From Rhodopila globiformis (GTDB taxonomy: Bacteria > Pseudomonadota > Alphaproteobacteria > Acetobacterales > Acetobacteraceae): 64,000 bases of DNA. Below are positions 48,002 to 57,342 of the stretch, in pieces. Under the pieces are notes generated by a model that saw only the letters and a list, made by a program, of their open reading frames with translations, was not told the origin of the DNA and searched no databases. The DNA lies in NCBI RefSeq assembly GCF_002937115.1, contig NZ_NHRY01000269.1, forward strand, positions 1 through 64,000, in the 5' to 3' direction. The position numbers and the translations under genes were made by a program. Numbering within the stretch: the first letter of the stretch is position 1; each line of letters starts with the position of its first letter.

Positions 48002-49426
48002 ATGCAGCAGAGCAAGCACATGCCGATCGCCCTGGCCGCCCTGGCCTATGCCGTTTTCCTGTTCTCGCCGAGCGTCCTGAACGACGGCGACACCTGGCTG
48101 CACATCGCCGTCGGCCGCTGGATTCTTGAACACGGCACCGTCCCGGTGACCGACGCTTTTTCCTACACCTTCGCCGGCGCGCCGTGGCGCGCACAGGAGT
48201 GGCTTTCGGAACTGCTGATGGCTCTCGCCTGGCGGCTGGACGGCGTCGACGGGGTGCTGATCCTGTACGGCGCCGCCGTGGCGCTGACCGTCTGGCTGCT
48301 GGCCAGACATCTTCAGACCTGGTTCCCGCCGCTCCTCGCCGTGATCGTGACGATCTATGCCTCGCTCTGCGGGGCGGGTTCCGCGCTGGCCCGGCCGCAC
48401 CTGCTCGCCGTGCCCGCGCTCGAACTCTGGGTTGCCGGGCTGGCACTGGCACGGACACGCGAGCGCCCGCCCTCGCCCTGGCTGCTGCCGGTGATGACGT
48501 TGTGGGCCAATCTGCACGGCAGCTTCGTGTTCGGCCTGCTGCTGGTGGTGCCCTTTGGGTTGGAGGCGGTGTTCGCGACGAAAACGCCGGACTGGCACGC
48601 GGCACGCAGCTGGGCGTTGTTCCTGGCGGCCGGAATCGCCGCGTCAATGCTGACGCCCTATGGTTGGCACAGCCTGGTCATGCCGTTCCATCTGATGCGG
48701 CTTCAGCACCTGACGGCCATCAGTGAGTGGCAAAGCCCGGATTTCAACATGATCCAGCCGGCGGAAATCGCGCTGTTCGCGCTGCTGTTGGCCTGCTTGC
48801 TGCACGGCCGGCGCATTTCGCTGTTCCGGCTGCTGATCCTGCTCGGCATGCTGCACATGTCGCTGCAACACGTCCGGCATTTTCTTGTGGCGGGCATTGT
48901 CCTGCCGCTTGCCCTGGCCGAGCCGCTTTCCCGCGGAGGGGTGCGGGGGGACGCCTTCGGCGCGCCCGTTGCCATACATGGTGCCGTGGGCCGCAACCGA
49001 CTTCCCGGTCTTGCCGGCCTCGGCTTGCTGGCCCTCGTGACCGTGCTGCGCCTGGGCACCGCGGCCGTGCCGCATGATGGGCCGATGTCGCCGCTGTCAG
49101 CGCTTCAGCATGTACCCGCCGCGCTTCGCACCAAGCCTGTGCTGAACGACTGCATGTTCGGCAGTTTCATGATATATGAGGGTTTCCGCCCGTTCGTCGA
49201 TGGGCGGGCGGAACTTTACCGTGATAAATTCATTGAACTGATCATTGATATCGATCGTCCGGATTCGGCCGTGCTGCAGCGGACACTTGCCAGCCGCGAT
49301 ATTGCCTGGACGATACTGTCCCCGTCCAATCCGGCGAGCGCCGTGATGGATATGGTGCCGGGATGGAAGCGGCTATATGCCGACGAGTATGCCATTATTT
49401 ATGTCCGTGGCACGCCGACATCCTGA
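48002..49426 (+). CDS. Polytopic membrane protein, GT-C-like, function unknown
   Basis: The product is 474 residues with about ten hydrophobic segments. The first loop has LNDGDTWLHIAVGRWILEHG, resembling the acidic first periplasmic loop of GT-C glycosyltransferases. The C-terminal 100 residues are soluble (NDCMFGSFMIYEGFRPFVDG). Proteins of this type are widespread in GC-rich bacteria without an assigned reaction. It lies 49 bases after the GAF-GGDEF gene and may be co-transcribed. Confidence 0.7.
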   Translation: MQQSKHMPIALAALAYAVFLFSPSVLNDGDTWLHIAVGRWILEHGTVPVTDAFSYTFAGAPWRAQEWLSELLMALAWRLDGVDGVLILYGAAVALTVWLLARHLQTWFPPLLAVIVTIYASLCGAGSALARPHLLAVPALELWVAGLALARTRERPPSPWLLPVMTLWANLHGSFVFGLLLVVPFGLEAVFATKTPDWHAARSWALFLAAGIAASMLTPYGWHSLVMPFHLMRLQHLTAISEWQSPDFNMIQPAEIALFALLLACLLHGRRISLFRLLILLGMLHMSLQHVRHFLVAGIVLPLALAEPLSRGGVRGDAFGAPVAIHGAVGRNRLPGLAGLGLLALVTVLRLGTAAVPHDGPMSPLSALQHVPAALRTKPVLNDCMFGSFMIYEGFRPFVDGRAELYRDKFIELIIDIDRPDSAVLQRTLASRDIAWTILSPSNPASAVMDMVPGWKRLYADEYAIIYVRGTPTS

Positions 49427-49512
49427 GGCCGGGGCATCAGTGGAGATGCGGCCCTGATTGATCCGAACCTCAGCCCCGGCATTCTCAGGCATAAATTGGT
49501 CCCTCCAGGGTC

Positions 49513-49944
49513 TCAGGATTCATGACAAAGATGGCCGGCGCTATAATACAGATCGGTGGTGACCGACAGCCCGCCCACCAGGTTGCCCCACCACGGCAGC
49601 ACGGTCGGGAACGTGGTCATCGTGGCGGTGACCGCGATGGTGCCGCCGCTCGGCGTGACAGTAACGGTCGGCGACGCGCCGCCGGCGAACAGGATCGGCG
49701 CGATCGCCCTTTCCTGGGCCGTGGTCAGCGGATTCGCGTTGCATGATGCGGACAGGCTGCCATAGCTGTTGCTGCAACTGATGATGACGGCCCGCGCAAC
49801 CTCGGCAGTCAGGGTGCGAAGCTCGTGCTGCGCCAGCATGTAATGGCCCAGGTCGAAAATCGCGAAGATCAACGCCAGGAAGGGCCACAGCACAAAGGCG
49901 AATTCGAGCACGGCGCTGCCGGACCGGTTCTTGAGGCACATCAC
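49513..49944 (-). CDS. TadE-like pseudopilin
   Basis: The product is 143 residues. The N-terminus has the TadE signature: GSAVLEFAFVLWPFLALIF, a charged stretch then Gly-Ser-Ala with the conserved Glu and a single long hydrophobic helix. Prepilin peptidase would cut before this helix. The rest is periplasmic with a Cys pair (CSNSYGSLSASC). Third gene of a leftward tadE/tadG set. Confidence 0.82.
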   Translation of the reverse strand: MMCLKNRSGSAVLEFAFVLWPFLALIFAIFDLGHYMLAQHELRTLTAEVARAVIISCSNSYGSLSASCNANPLTTAQERAIAPILFAGGASPTVTVTPSGGTIAVTATMTTFPTVLPWWGNLVGGLSVTTDLYYSAGHLCHES

Positions 49945-49950
49945 TGTATC

Positions 49951-51246
49951 CTATTGAACCAACTGCGCGGCCTGCACGAGCGGCAGGACGTTCGGCGGGC
50001 AGGTGCTGAACCTGGCGCTGCTGTAGCTTGCGCTGGCCGCGAACTCGAAGGACTTCGCGATCACCACGCCGCAGGTCAGCCCCGATGTGGGGCTGACATA
50101 GACGTTATATTGTGCGTTCGGTGCGTAAATTGCTCCGTTCATCGTCAACCCGTACACGCCGTTGGTGATCATCGGGAGCAGGCTCGCGCTGGTAAGATCG
50201 ATCAGCACCACGCCGTCCATCACGCCGGCCGGGATGAACGAGGGCAGCTCGCTGCTCTGGACCGGGTTCGGCGCACTGACGTTCAGGGTAGCAGAGCCGT
50301 TCCAGTTTACGCTCGTGTTGGGCAGCAGGATGAAAGTGGCGCTGCCGGTAAGGACGGCGCCGCTCTGGACATTCACCGCGCCCGAAAGAATGTAGGTGCC
50401 GTTATAGGTCCCGGAGGCGAAGGTCGGGTTCTTATTCTGGCAGTTCTGCGTGCCGTAGTCCACGGGCTTGCCCGATGTCGTCAGGCAGGCCGTCAGCGCC
50501 TGCATCTGAATTATCGTGGCGGACGCACCCAGGAGGGCCAGCGGGTCGGAGACTGCCGGCGCATTGGCGGTGGCAACGGCACAGGAGGCCGTTGAGCCGG
50601 AACACGACCCGGGCGTCGTCATCCCGGCCACGCTGGCGCTGCTGCCGGGGTCGAAACTGATTGCATCGCCCGCGGTATCATTCGTGGCCAGGAGGCAGCC
50701 GGGAGCGGACATGCTTACGGAGTCGTCGAAGTCAAGCTGACCCGAAAGGGCCAGCATGCAAACCTCGGGGAGTGTCCGGGCGACGGCGCTGGCCTGGATG
50801 GAGATCGAGCTCTGCCCAAACAAGGCCGCAAAAATGCCTGGCTGTGTCTGGGTGATCACCACCTGCACGGCTGGGTTCCCGGAGCCGGGCGTGTTGGGCG
50901 AGAACGTCCCGCCGCTATAGCTGCCGACCGTCACCGCCACTGTCTGCGGCGACCCCTGGGACATGCAGGACGTCGCGCCGTTGGTGCAGAATCCGTTCTG
51001 ATTGGCGAAGCTGACGGCGCTGGTGCCAGCATTGGCGATCTGGCCTGCACTGATGCCGGCCAATGTCAGAGCGTTGGCCTGGGCCAGTTGCACGGCACCC
51101 GCCAGGGCCGCGGCGTCGGCGGCGTTCTGGGCATCGCGCTTGATGACATACCACGTGCCGACTTCGCTTCCCAGGGCGGCCAGGCCGCAGATTACCACGG
51201 CGAGAAGCGCGAACAGTGTCGCAATCGATCCGCGGCGGCAGCGCAT
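49951..51246 (-). CDS. tadG: TadG-like pilus assembly protein
   Basis: The product is 431 residues. The N-terminus RRGSIATLFALLAVVICGLA followed by GTWYVIKRDAQNAADAAALA is the Flp/TadG signature (TadE-like start with DxxADAAALA). The remainder is a Ser/Thr/Gly-rich periplasmic region with several cysteines and repeated beta-like motifs (GTYNGTYILSGAVNVQSGAV). No von Willebrand domain was recognised, unlike classical TadG. Separated by 6 bases from the following tadE-like gene. Confidence 0.8.
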   Translation of the reverse strand: MRCRRGSIATLFALLAVVICGLAALGSEVGTWYVIKRDAQNAADAAALAGAVQLAQANALTLAGISAGQIANAGTSAVSFANQNGFCTNGATSCMSQGSPQTVAVTVGSYSGGTFSPNTPGSGNPAVQVVITQTQPGIFAALFGQSSISIQASAVARTLPEVCMLALSGQLDFDDSVSMSAPGCLLATNDTAGDAISFDPGSSASVAGMTTPGSCSGSTASCAVATANAPAVSDPLALLGASATIIQMQALTACLTTSGKPVDYGTQNCQNKNPTFASGTYNGTYILSGAVNVQSGAVLTGSATFILLPNTSVNWNGSATLNVSAPNPVQSSELPSFIPAGVMDGVVLIDLTSASLLPMITNGVYGLTMNGAIYAPNAQYNVYVSPTSGLTCGVVIAKSFEFAASASYSSARFSTCPPNVLPLVQAAQLVQ

Positions 51247-51259
51247 GGCTGTTCCCTGT

Positions 51260-51679
51260 CTACTGCAGGCGGCCGGAATAGGTGACGGTGTAGCTGCCGG
51301 CCAGGTATGTCATCAAAGTGGCCGATATCTTGACTGTCTGGGACAGCTGAAACGTCTTCGGGGTCAGGTTGGCGGTGGACGTCGTGCAGGCAGCCCCGGC
51401 GCACTGCAGGCTGACCCTCATGCCCGATGGCGCCTGGGCGGGCAGCCAGCTGCCAATGTTGGTGACGTCCGGCGGCGGATTCTGGAGCAGGTAGGAGGCC
51501 ACGCCGCTCATTGCCTCATAACAGGAAATCAGCCGCATTCCGGCCATGCCGATGTCCAGCAGGGCGAGCAGCAGGGTGATCATGATCGGTGCGATCAGGA
51601 CGAATTCCAGCGCCGCGGCGCCCCGGCGCCCGCAGGCCGCGATGATCCGCAGGATCGCTGTCACCACCGACCGCATCAT
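51260..51679 (-). CDS. tadE: TadE-like pseudopilin
   Basis: The product is 139 residues. RRGAAALEFVLIAPIMITLL is the TadE N-terminal motif with the Glu needed for processing. DIGMAGMRLISCYEAMSG follows. First gene of the leftward set, which faces away from flp. The intergenic region 51680-52082 should hold two divergent promoters. Confidence 0.85.
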   Translation of the reverse strand: MMRSVVTAILRIIAACGRRGAAALEFVLIAPIMITLLLALLDIGMAGMRLISCYEAMSGVASYLLQNPPPDVTNIGSWLPAQAPSGMRVSLQCAGAACTTSTANLTPKTFQLSQTVKISATLMTYLAGSYTVTYSGRLQ

Positions 51680-52082
51680 TTGCTACCGCAAAGAAATGTC
51701 ACGAGCGTTCCGTTGCAGGGCATTTCCGTTCCGCTGCCGATCACGGCCGGCGTGCTGCCCGGGTGCTGCCGGCGCGCCGCCGGTTCGTGCCGCCACGCGG
51801 GAACACCATGGCCAGCAAGCCGTTGGCGGGTCCTGATAACGGCCACCGTCTGCGCCCTTGCGGCACAGCGGCATTTCCGGCGTTTGCCGACAGGCGGGGG
51901 AAGGCGAAGCTGTGCAGCTCATGGCCGCGATAACCCCTTTTGACGAAAACCCAACTTTATGATTGCAAATCTATCATATTATTATTATTACGTCAACGAC
52001 CTTAGATTGAAAAGAGGTTGGTTACGAAACCGGCTTCCTTTCAACCGGCAGGCCGTTACCGGCTTCGTTATTCAGCGATTCC
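51680..52082. promoter_or_regulatory. Divergent promoter region of the Tad locus
   Basis: Bases 51930-52010 are AT-rich and include a run of ATT triplets (51977-51990). TTGACG at 51939 could be part of a -35 for the rightward flp unit, but no matching -10 at 16-18 bases is convincing. No other feature was recognised. Confidence 0.4.
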
Positions 52083-52292
52083 ATGAAGGAAACCTCGACC
52101 GTGATCAGCCTCCTGCCTTCGATGAAGCGTGCCCTGCGCGATCGCAAGGGCGTCAGCACCACCGAATACGTGCTTTTGCTCGTGGGGATTTCTGCCATGG
52201 TCGTCGCCGGAGCGAATGTAATGGGAACCCAACTGTGCGCTGCCCTGAGCACGATCGGCAGCTATGTCAGTCACCAAGCAACCACGATCTGA
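52083..52292 (+). CDS. flp: Flp-type pilin
   Basis: The product is 69 residues. The leader ends RDRKG and the mature pilin starts VSTTEYVLLLVGISAMVV, with the conserved Glu5-Tyr6 of Flp pilins. The prepilin peptidase CpaA encoded downstream would cut after the Gly. A single cysteine (QLC) lies in the C-terminal part. It is the major subunit of the Tad adhesive pilus. Confidence 0.93.
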   Translation: MKETSTVISLLPSMKRALRDRKGVSTTEYVLLLVGISAMVVAGANVMGTQLCAALSTIGSYVSHQATTI

Positions 52293-52798
52293 TCAGCACC
52301 GTTTCTCTGCCCGGCGCGTGATCTGCTGGCCGGTCTGCGTGCCCGGTCCGGGTGACTGACCGCAGCAAGACACGGCGGAAGCGGTCGCGATACCGCAGCC
52401 GGCGTCTCGCTGGAGTCGAGACGGCGGCGCGGTTTATCGACCTCCCTGCGCAGGCCTGCCGCCACCGCAACGGCGTCCGCACGTGTCCGGGTGTTTCCTG
52501 TCGATGACCGGCACGATAATTCCTGCCATCCGCGACGCCGTCGCCACCGGAAGCGCTTTGGCACCCCGCCCGGGTGCAGCGCCCGCGGCCGGGCCGCGAC
52601 GGCGCCGCCTTGCCCGTCGCGTTGCGGGCGCAGCCTGCATTCGCGCCGGCGGCCGGCGCCGATATGGTTACTTTCCGAATTACATGGAAAATCATGTCAG
52701 AATCCGCCTATATGGATAGCTGTATTTTTCCGATTGTGACCTGAAATGACCTTGCGTGTCCGCGGATGCCTGGTATCAACACTGGGGTGGCGTCACAC
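52293..52798. other. Spacer between flp and cpaA
   Basis: About 500 bases without a gene. GC-rich with a short AT-richer stretch at 52665-52745. A terminator for flp was expected, but no stem followed by T residues stands out. Confidence 0.4.
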
Positions 52799-53317
52799 AT
52801 GACTGCAACGTCGCTGCATACCGGTCTTGCCCTGGCCGCCCTGGCGCTGCTTTCGGCCGCGGCCTGTTGCGATATCGTCTGGCGGATCATTCCGGACCGC
52901 ATCAGCCTGGCGCTGGCCACGGCCGGCCTGGTGGGCCGGGGGCTTTCCGGGCCGGGCGCCGTCGCCGCCTCGGCCGCGCTGGCGGCGACGCTGTTTCTCG
53001 TCCTGGCGGTGGTGCACGCCAGGGGCGGCATCGGCGGCGGCGACGTCAAACTGATGTCCGCGGCGGCGCTTGGCCTGCCGGTGGCCGCCGCCTGTCATTT
53101 CCTGCTCGCCACGGCATTCGCCGGTGGCGTCCTCGCCGTCGCGCACCTGCTGGCCCGGCGGCTGCCGCGCCCGGCCTGCTGCCCGGCCACCGCATCCCGC
53201 GGGCGCCGGCTGTGGACCGTGGAACGATGGCGCTGGCGGCGCGAGGGTTGTATCCCTTACGGTATCGCAATAGCCTGCGGCGGCGCCTGGATCATCCTCC
53301 CCGGCCTGGGAACGTGA
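52799..53317 (+). CDS. cpaA: Prepilin peptidase CpaA/TadV
   Basis: The product is 172 residues. The A24 family aspartates lie in CCDIVWRIIPDRIS and GGGDVKLMSA. Several membrane helices surround them, and there is no methyltransferase domain, as usual for TadV. It processes Flp and TadE/F-type pseudopilins. The ATG at 52799 is preferred over one at 52766 because of GGGGTGG upstream. Followed after 3 bases by cpaB. Confidence 0.9.
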   Translation: MTATSLHTGLALAALALLSAAACCDIVWRIIPDRISLALATAGLVGRGLSGPGAVAASAALAATLFLVLAVVHARGGIGGGDVKLMSAAALGLPVAAACHFLLATAFAGGVLAVAHLLARRLPRPACCPATASRGRRLWTVERWRWRREGCIPYGIAIACGGAWIILPGLGT

Positions 53318-53320
53318 GCC

Positions 53321-54154
53321 ATGTCGATACGCATGCTGGTTGTCGGCCTGATGCTGATGGCGGCGCTTGCGCTGGGGCTGATGGCCGTGCAGGTGGCGCG
53401 GGCCCCGCAGCCCGTCGTGCGCTTGTCGGAGTTGCCGCCGGCGCCCTTGACCGTCAGCTACCTCACCGCGGCCCGCGCCCTGCCGATCGGCACCCTGCTG
53501 CGGGACGAGGACCTGTCCGCGATCGCCGTCCCGCCCGGCAAGCTGCCGCCGCAAGCGCTGATCGATGCGCCGCAGCAACGTGCCGCCCTGCGCGGCGCCC
53601 TGGTGCGGCGGTTTGTCGATCCGGGTGCGCCGATCCTGACCGGTGACCTGCTGCGCGTGCGCGAGCGCGGCTTCCTGGCCGCCGTGCTGCAGCCGGGCAC
53701 ACGCGCGGCGTCGATCGGCGTCGACGAAGTCAGCGGCGTGGCCGGCCTGATCTGGCCGGGCGACCGGGTGGACGTGATCCTGACCCAGGCCATGGACCCC
53801 TCCACGCCGGTGGCGCAGCGCGTCGTCAGCGAGCGGATCCTGGCCGACGTGCGCGTCATCGCGATCGACCAGGCCCTGACCCGCAATGACACGTCCACGG
53901 CAGGCCTTACGGGCGGCCATGTCGCCCGCACCGTGACGCTGCAGGTCAGTCCCGAGGACGCGGACCGCCTGGCCGTGGCGCAGCGCCTGGGCCACATCTC
54001 GCTCGTCGTCCGCGCCATGGGCACGGACAAGACCGACGCGTCGCTGCCGGGGTCCGTGTTCAGCCGGGACGTCTCGCCGGCCCTGGACCACCCGATCGGC
54101 GCGACCGTGCGGGTGATCGAGGGCGACAAGCGTAACGATGTGACCTTCCGGTGA
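53321..54154 (+). CDS. cpaB: Pilus assembly protein CpaB/RcpC
   Basis: The product is 277 residues. One N-terminal membrane helix is followed by a SAF-like domain (AARALPIGTLLRDEDLSAI) and the RcpC domain (GVAGLIWPGDRVDVILTQ). It is thought to stabilise the secretin channel in the periplasm. It overlaps the start of cpaC (GTGA). Confidence 0.92.
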   Translation: MSIRMLVVGLMLMAALALGLMAVQVARAPQPVVRLSELPPAPLTVSYLTAARALPIGTLLRDEDLSAIAVPPGKLPPQALIDAPQQRAALRGALVRRFVDPGAPILTGDLLRVRERGFLAAVLQPGTRAASIGVDEVSGVAGLIWPGDRVDVILTQAMDPSTPVAQRVVSERILADVRVIAIDQALTRNDTSTAGLTGGHVARTVTLQVSPEDADRLAVAQRLGHISLVVRAMGTDKTDASLPGSVFSRDVSPALDHPIGATVRVIEGDKRNDVTFR

Positions 54155-55713
54155 GTGGCATGTACCCAGTGCTTCGTGCCTGTGTCCTGATCGGGCTTCT
54201 GCTTCCGGCGGCCGCGGCGGCGGCTCCGGCGGGGCTGGGCCAGTCCCTGTTGCCGCCGGGCGGGACGCTCGATCCGCCGGCCACGGCGTTGCCGCCCGCG
54301 CAGCGCGCCGAGGCCCGGCCGCCGGGCCCCGCGGGCACCATCAGCCAGGCGGTGACCATCCAGGCCGGCACCGGCGTGCTGCTGCGGCTGCCCAGCCCGG
54401 CAGCGACGGTGATGTCGGCTGATCCCTCGGTCGCGCGGGTGCAGCCGGCGTCGCCCACCAGCCTGTTCCTGATGGGCGTCGCGCCGGGACGCACCACGGT
54501 GATCGCCACGTCGGAGACCGGCAGCGCGATCGTGCAGTACGACATCACGGTCTCGCCCGGCGCGCGGGCCGCCGCGCCGGCGCCCACCGGGATCACGGCC
54601 GCGACCGCCATCGCGATCCAGAACGCCATCGCCCAGACGGTCAGCGGCGCGTCCGGCATCCGCGTCCGCGCGGCGGGCAGCGCCGTCGTCCTGACCGGCA
54701 CCATTTCGACGTCGCTGGCGGCGCAGCAGGCCGAGGCGGTCGCGCGCGGCTATGTCGGCGACAAGGCCAACGTGGTCGACAACCTGACGGTGCTGGGCGC
54801 CATCCAGGTGAATGTCCGGGTGCGCATCGCCGAGGTGAACCGGCAGATCACCCGCCAGCTTGGCTTCAACTGGCAGGCGCTGGGCTCCGGCCCCGGCTGG
54901 CGGTTCGGGCTGCTCACCGGCGCCGCCACTGGCGGTGCCATCAGCCCGCTGCTGCCGCTGGGGCTCGCGCCGTTCGCGTCCGCCACGGCGGTGCCGAACC
55001 AGCTTGGCGCCGGGTTCACCTCGGGCAACGGCGCCTGGGACGTCAACGGCATCATCGACGCTCTGGCGGCCGACCAGTTGATCACCATCCTGGCCGAGCC
55101 GAACCTGACGGCCCTGTCGGGCGAGACGGCCAGCTTCCTGGCGGGTGGCGAATTCCCCATCCCGGTGGCGGGCGCGGTGGCCAACGGCGCGGTGCAGATC
55201 ACGGTGGAATTCAAGGAGTACGGCATCAGCCTGGCCTTCGTGCCGACGGTGCTGTCGCCCACCCGGCTGAACCTGCGGGTGCGGCCGGAAGTCAGCCAGC
55301 TGAGCACCCAGGGCGCGGTCAGCGTGCCGCTGGCCACCGGCTCGCTGACCATTCCGGCGCTGACGGTGCGGCGCGCCGAGACGACGATCGAGCTTGGCAG
55401 CGGCCAGAGCTTCGCCATCGCCGGGCTGCTGGAACGGACCAGCATCGATTCGACCAACGCGCTGCCGGGGCTTGGCGAGCTGCCGGTGCTGGGCTCGCTG
55501 TTCAAGTCGAATGACTTCCAGCGCAACGAAAGCGAGCTGGTGATCATCGTCACCCCCTACCTGGTGAAGCCGGCGGACAGCCCGGCCGCGCTGCGCACGC
55601 CGATCGACCATTTCCGGCCGGCAACGGACCTGGACCGGATCCTGTTCGGACGGCAGTTCGCGCCCTCGCGTCCGGGCGCGCCGCCGGTCAATGCCGGGTT
55701 CATCCTGGAATGA
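54151..55713 (+). CDS. cpaC: Outer-membrane secretin CpaC/RcpA
   Basis: The product is 520 residues from a GTG at 54151, or 517 from the ATG at 54160. It has a signal peptide, then an N-terminal BON/pilus domain with DPSVARVQPASPTSLFLMG. The secretin domain ends with ERTSIDSTNALPGLGELPVL and FQRNESELVIIVTPYLV, the conserved secretin C-terminus. It forms the outer-membrane pore for the Flp pilus. Confidence 0.94.
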   Translation: MSGMYPVLRACVLIGLLLPAAAAAAPAGLGQSLLPPGGTLDPPATALPPAQRAEARPPGPAGTISQAVTIQAGTGVLLRLPSPAATVMSADPSVARVQPASPTSLFLMGVAPGRTTVIATSETGSAIVQYDITVSPGARAAAPAPTGITAATAIAIQNAIAQTVSGASGIRVRAAGSAVVLTGTISTSLAAQQAEAVARGYVGDKANVVDNLTVLGAIQVNVRVRIAEVNRQITRQLGFNWQALGSGPGWRFGLLTGAATGGAISPLLPLGLAPFASATAVPNQLGAGFTSGNGAWDVNGIIDALAADQLITILAEPNLTALSGETASFLAGGEFPIPVAGAVANGAVQITVEFKEYGISLAFVPTVLSPTRLNLRVRPEVSQLSTQGAVSVPLATGSLTIPALTVRRAETTIELGSGQSFAIAGLLERTSIDSTNALPGLGELPVLGSLFKSNDFQRNESELVIIVTPYLVKPADSPAALRTPIDHFRPATDLDRILFGRQFAPSRPGAPPVNAGFILE

Positions 55714-56135
55714 GGCCGTTCATGTCCTGTTGGCACCGTTTTCGCAACGTCATGGCGGGAAGCGGCCCGCGCCTGTCCCAGGTGCCGGCCATGACGGGGT
55801 GGGCCGGCCGGTCAACCATTCCGCTTGCCTGGATGATTGCCGCGCTGCTGCTGGCCGGCTGCACGCCGGACTGGCCGATGGACCGCCCCGGCACCTGGTC
55901 ACTGGACCGCGAACCCAGCGCCAACGACGCGAACCTGCGGACCATGATCGTCAACCCGCGCGACCTCGTCGCCGGATCCGGTGACGACACCGGCGTCGGC
56001 GCCGAGGCGGCCCGCCCCGTGCAGCGCCTGTTCACCGGCCATCGCGCGGCGTTGCCGGCGGCGTCCGCATCCAGCGTGTACGGCAGCCCGACGTTCGGCG
56101 GGGCGGGAGGCGACAATGCAAATGGCGGACAGTAA
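55710..56135 (+). CDS. cpaD: CpaD-like pilus lipoprotein
   Basis: The product is 141 residues. The lipobox is LLLAGC at about residues 46-51, preceded by a long N-terminus (start 55710 overlapping the cpaC stop; a later start such as MTGWAG or MIAALL is possible). MDRPGTWSLDREPSANDANL matches the CpaD/pilus-biogenesis lipoprotein pattern (RPGTW-x-NDANLR). Much shorter than Caulobacter CpaD. Confidence 0.7.
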   Translation: MRPFMSCWHRFRNVMAGSGPRLSQVPAMTGWAGRSTIPLAWMIAALLLAGCTPDWPMDRPGTWSLDREPSANDANLRTMIVNPRDLVAGSGDDTGVGAEAARPVQRLFTGHRAALPAASASSVYGSPTFGGAGGDNANGGQ

Positions 56136-57342
56136 GGCGCCGCCATCGCCGGTCGTCCCGGCCGCGGCGCCGCTGGAGGCAGCGGACGACCGGATCGTCG
56201 CGTTCCTGTCCGACGAGGAAAGCCGCGCCGCCGTCCGCTTCGGTCTGCAGCCGCTCGGCGACGCGGTGAAGATCCAGGCTGGCGACATCACCGGCGGGGT
56301 GCATTACCTGCGCCGGACGCCGCTCGACGGCATGCTGATCGTCGACATCGAGGGCATCGACAACCCGCAGATGGCGCTGGACGACCTGGCGCAGGTCTGT
56401 CCGCCGGACGTGCAGGTGGTGGTGATCGGCAACCAGACCGACATCGGCTTCTACCGCCTGCTGGTCAACGAGCTTGGCGTAACGGAATACCTGCCCAAGC
56501 CACTGACCCGCGACAGCGTCCAGCAGTTCATCGCACCGCATCTGTCCGGCCGTTCCATCACCTGGCGCTCGGCCCGCGGCGGGCGTGTGATTACGGTTTC
56601 CGGCGTGCGCGGCGGGGCAGGGGCGACCACTATCGCGGTCAACCTCGCGTGGGAACTGGCGGAAGTGACCGGCGGGCATGTCGCCCTGCTCGACCTGCAC
56701 CTGCGCAACGGCACGACGGCGGTGATGCTGGGCGGACGCCCCGGCCCGGGCCTGCGCATCGCGCTGGAGGATCCCAGCCGGGCGGACGCGCTGTTCCTGG
56801 AGCGGACGGCGATCGAAGCCGGGCCGCGCCTGCGCCTGGTCGCCGCCGAGGAAGGGTTCGAGGCGGTCACCGCCATCACCGAGGCGGGCGTCGCGCGCGT
56901 TATCGAACTGCTGCAGAGCAAGTTCAACTACGTGGTCGTCGATCTGCCGGTGCCGACGCCGCTGCCGATGCTGCCGGTGCTGGGCCAGGCGCGCCACGTC
57001 GTGCTGGTGCTCAGTCCCGACGTCGCCGGCGTGCGCGATGCCAAGGCATACCGCCACTTCGTTATTGCATCGACAGGATCGGATCGCGTGATCACCGTCG
57101 TGAACCGCCATGACATGCCGGGCGGCCTGCCGCTGCCGCTGATCGAGCAGGGACTGGGGGCGAAGCCCGAGGTGACCATTCCGGACCTGGGCCGGCGCAT
57201 GGTCAACGCCCTGAACCTGGGCGTGCCCGCGGTCACGCAGGCGCCAGCGCTGCGCCGGCACCTGGCGCCGATCCTGCGCGAGGTGGCCGGCATCCGCCCG
57301 GGCGCCGCGCCGGGCCTGCTGGCGAGGATGTTCCGCCGATGA
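56116..57342 (+). CDS. cpaE: Pilus localisation ATPase CpaE/TadZ
   Basis: The product is 408 residues. The N-terminal receiver-like domain (28-145) is followed by a ParA/MinD-like ATPase starting at VITVSGVRGGAGATTIAVNL, where the Walker A motif is deviant (GGAGATT). It positions the Tad apparatus at the pole. GGGAGG precedes the ATG at 56116. Overlaps cpaD by 20 bases. Confidence 0.93.
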   Translation: MQMADSKAPPSPVVPAAAPLEAADDRIVAFLSDEESRAAVRFGLQPLGDAVKIQAGDITGGVHYLRRTPLDGMLIVDIEGIDNPQMALDDLAQVCPPDVQVVVIGNQTDIGFYRLLVNELGVTEYLPKPLTRDSVQQFIAPHLSGRSITWRSARGGRVITVSGVRGGAGATTIAVNLAWELAEVTGGHVALLDLHLRNGTTAVMLGGRPGPGLRIALEDPSRADALFLERTAIEAGPRLRLVAAEEGFEAVTAITEAGVARVIELLQSKFNYVVVDLPVPTPLPMLPVLGQARHVVLVLSPDVAGVRDAKAYRHFVIASTGSDRVITVVNRHDMPGGLPLPLIEQGLGAKPEVTIPDLGRRMVNALNLGVPAVTQAPALRRHLAPILREVAGIRPGAAPGLLARMFRR

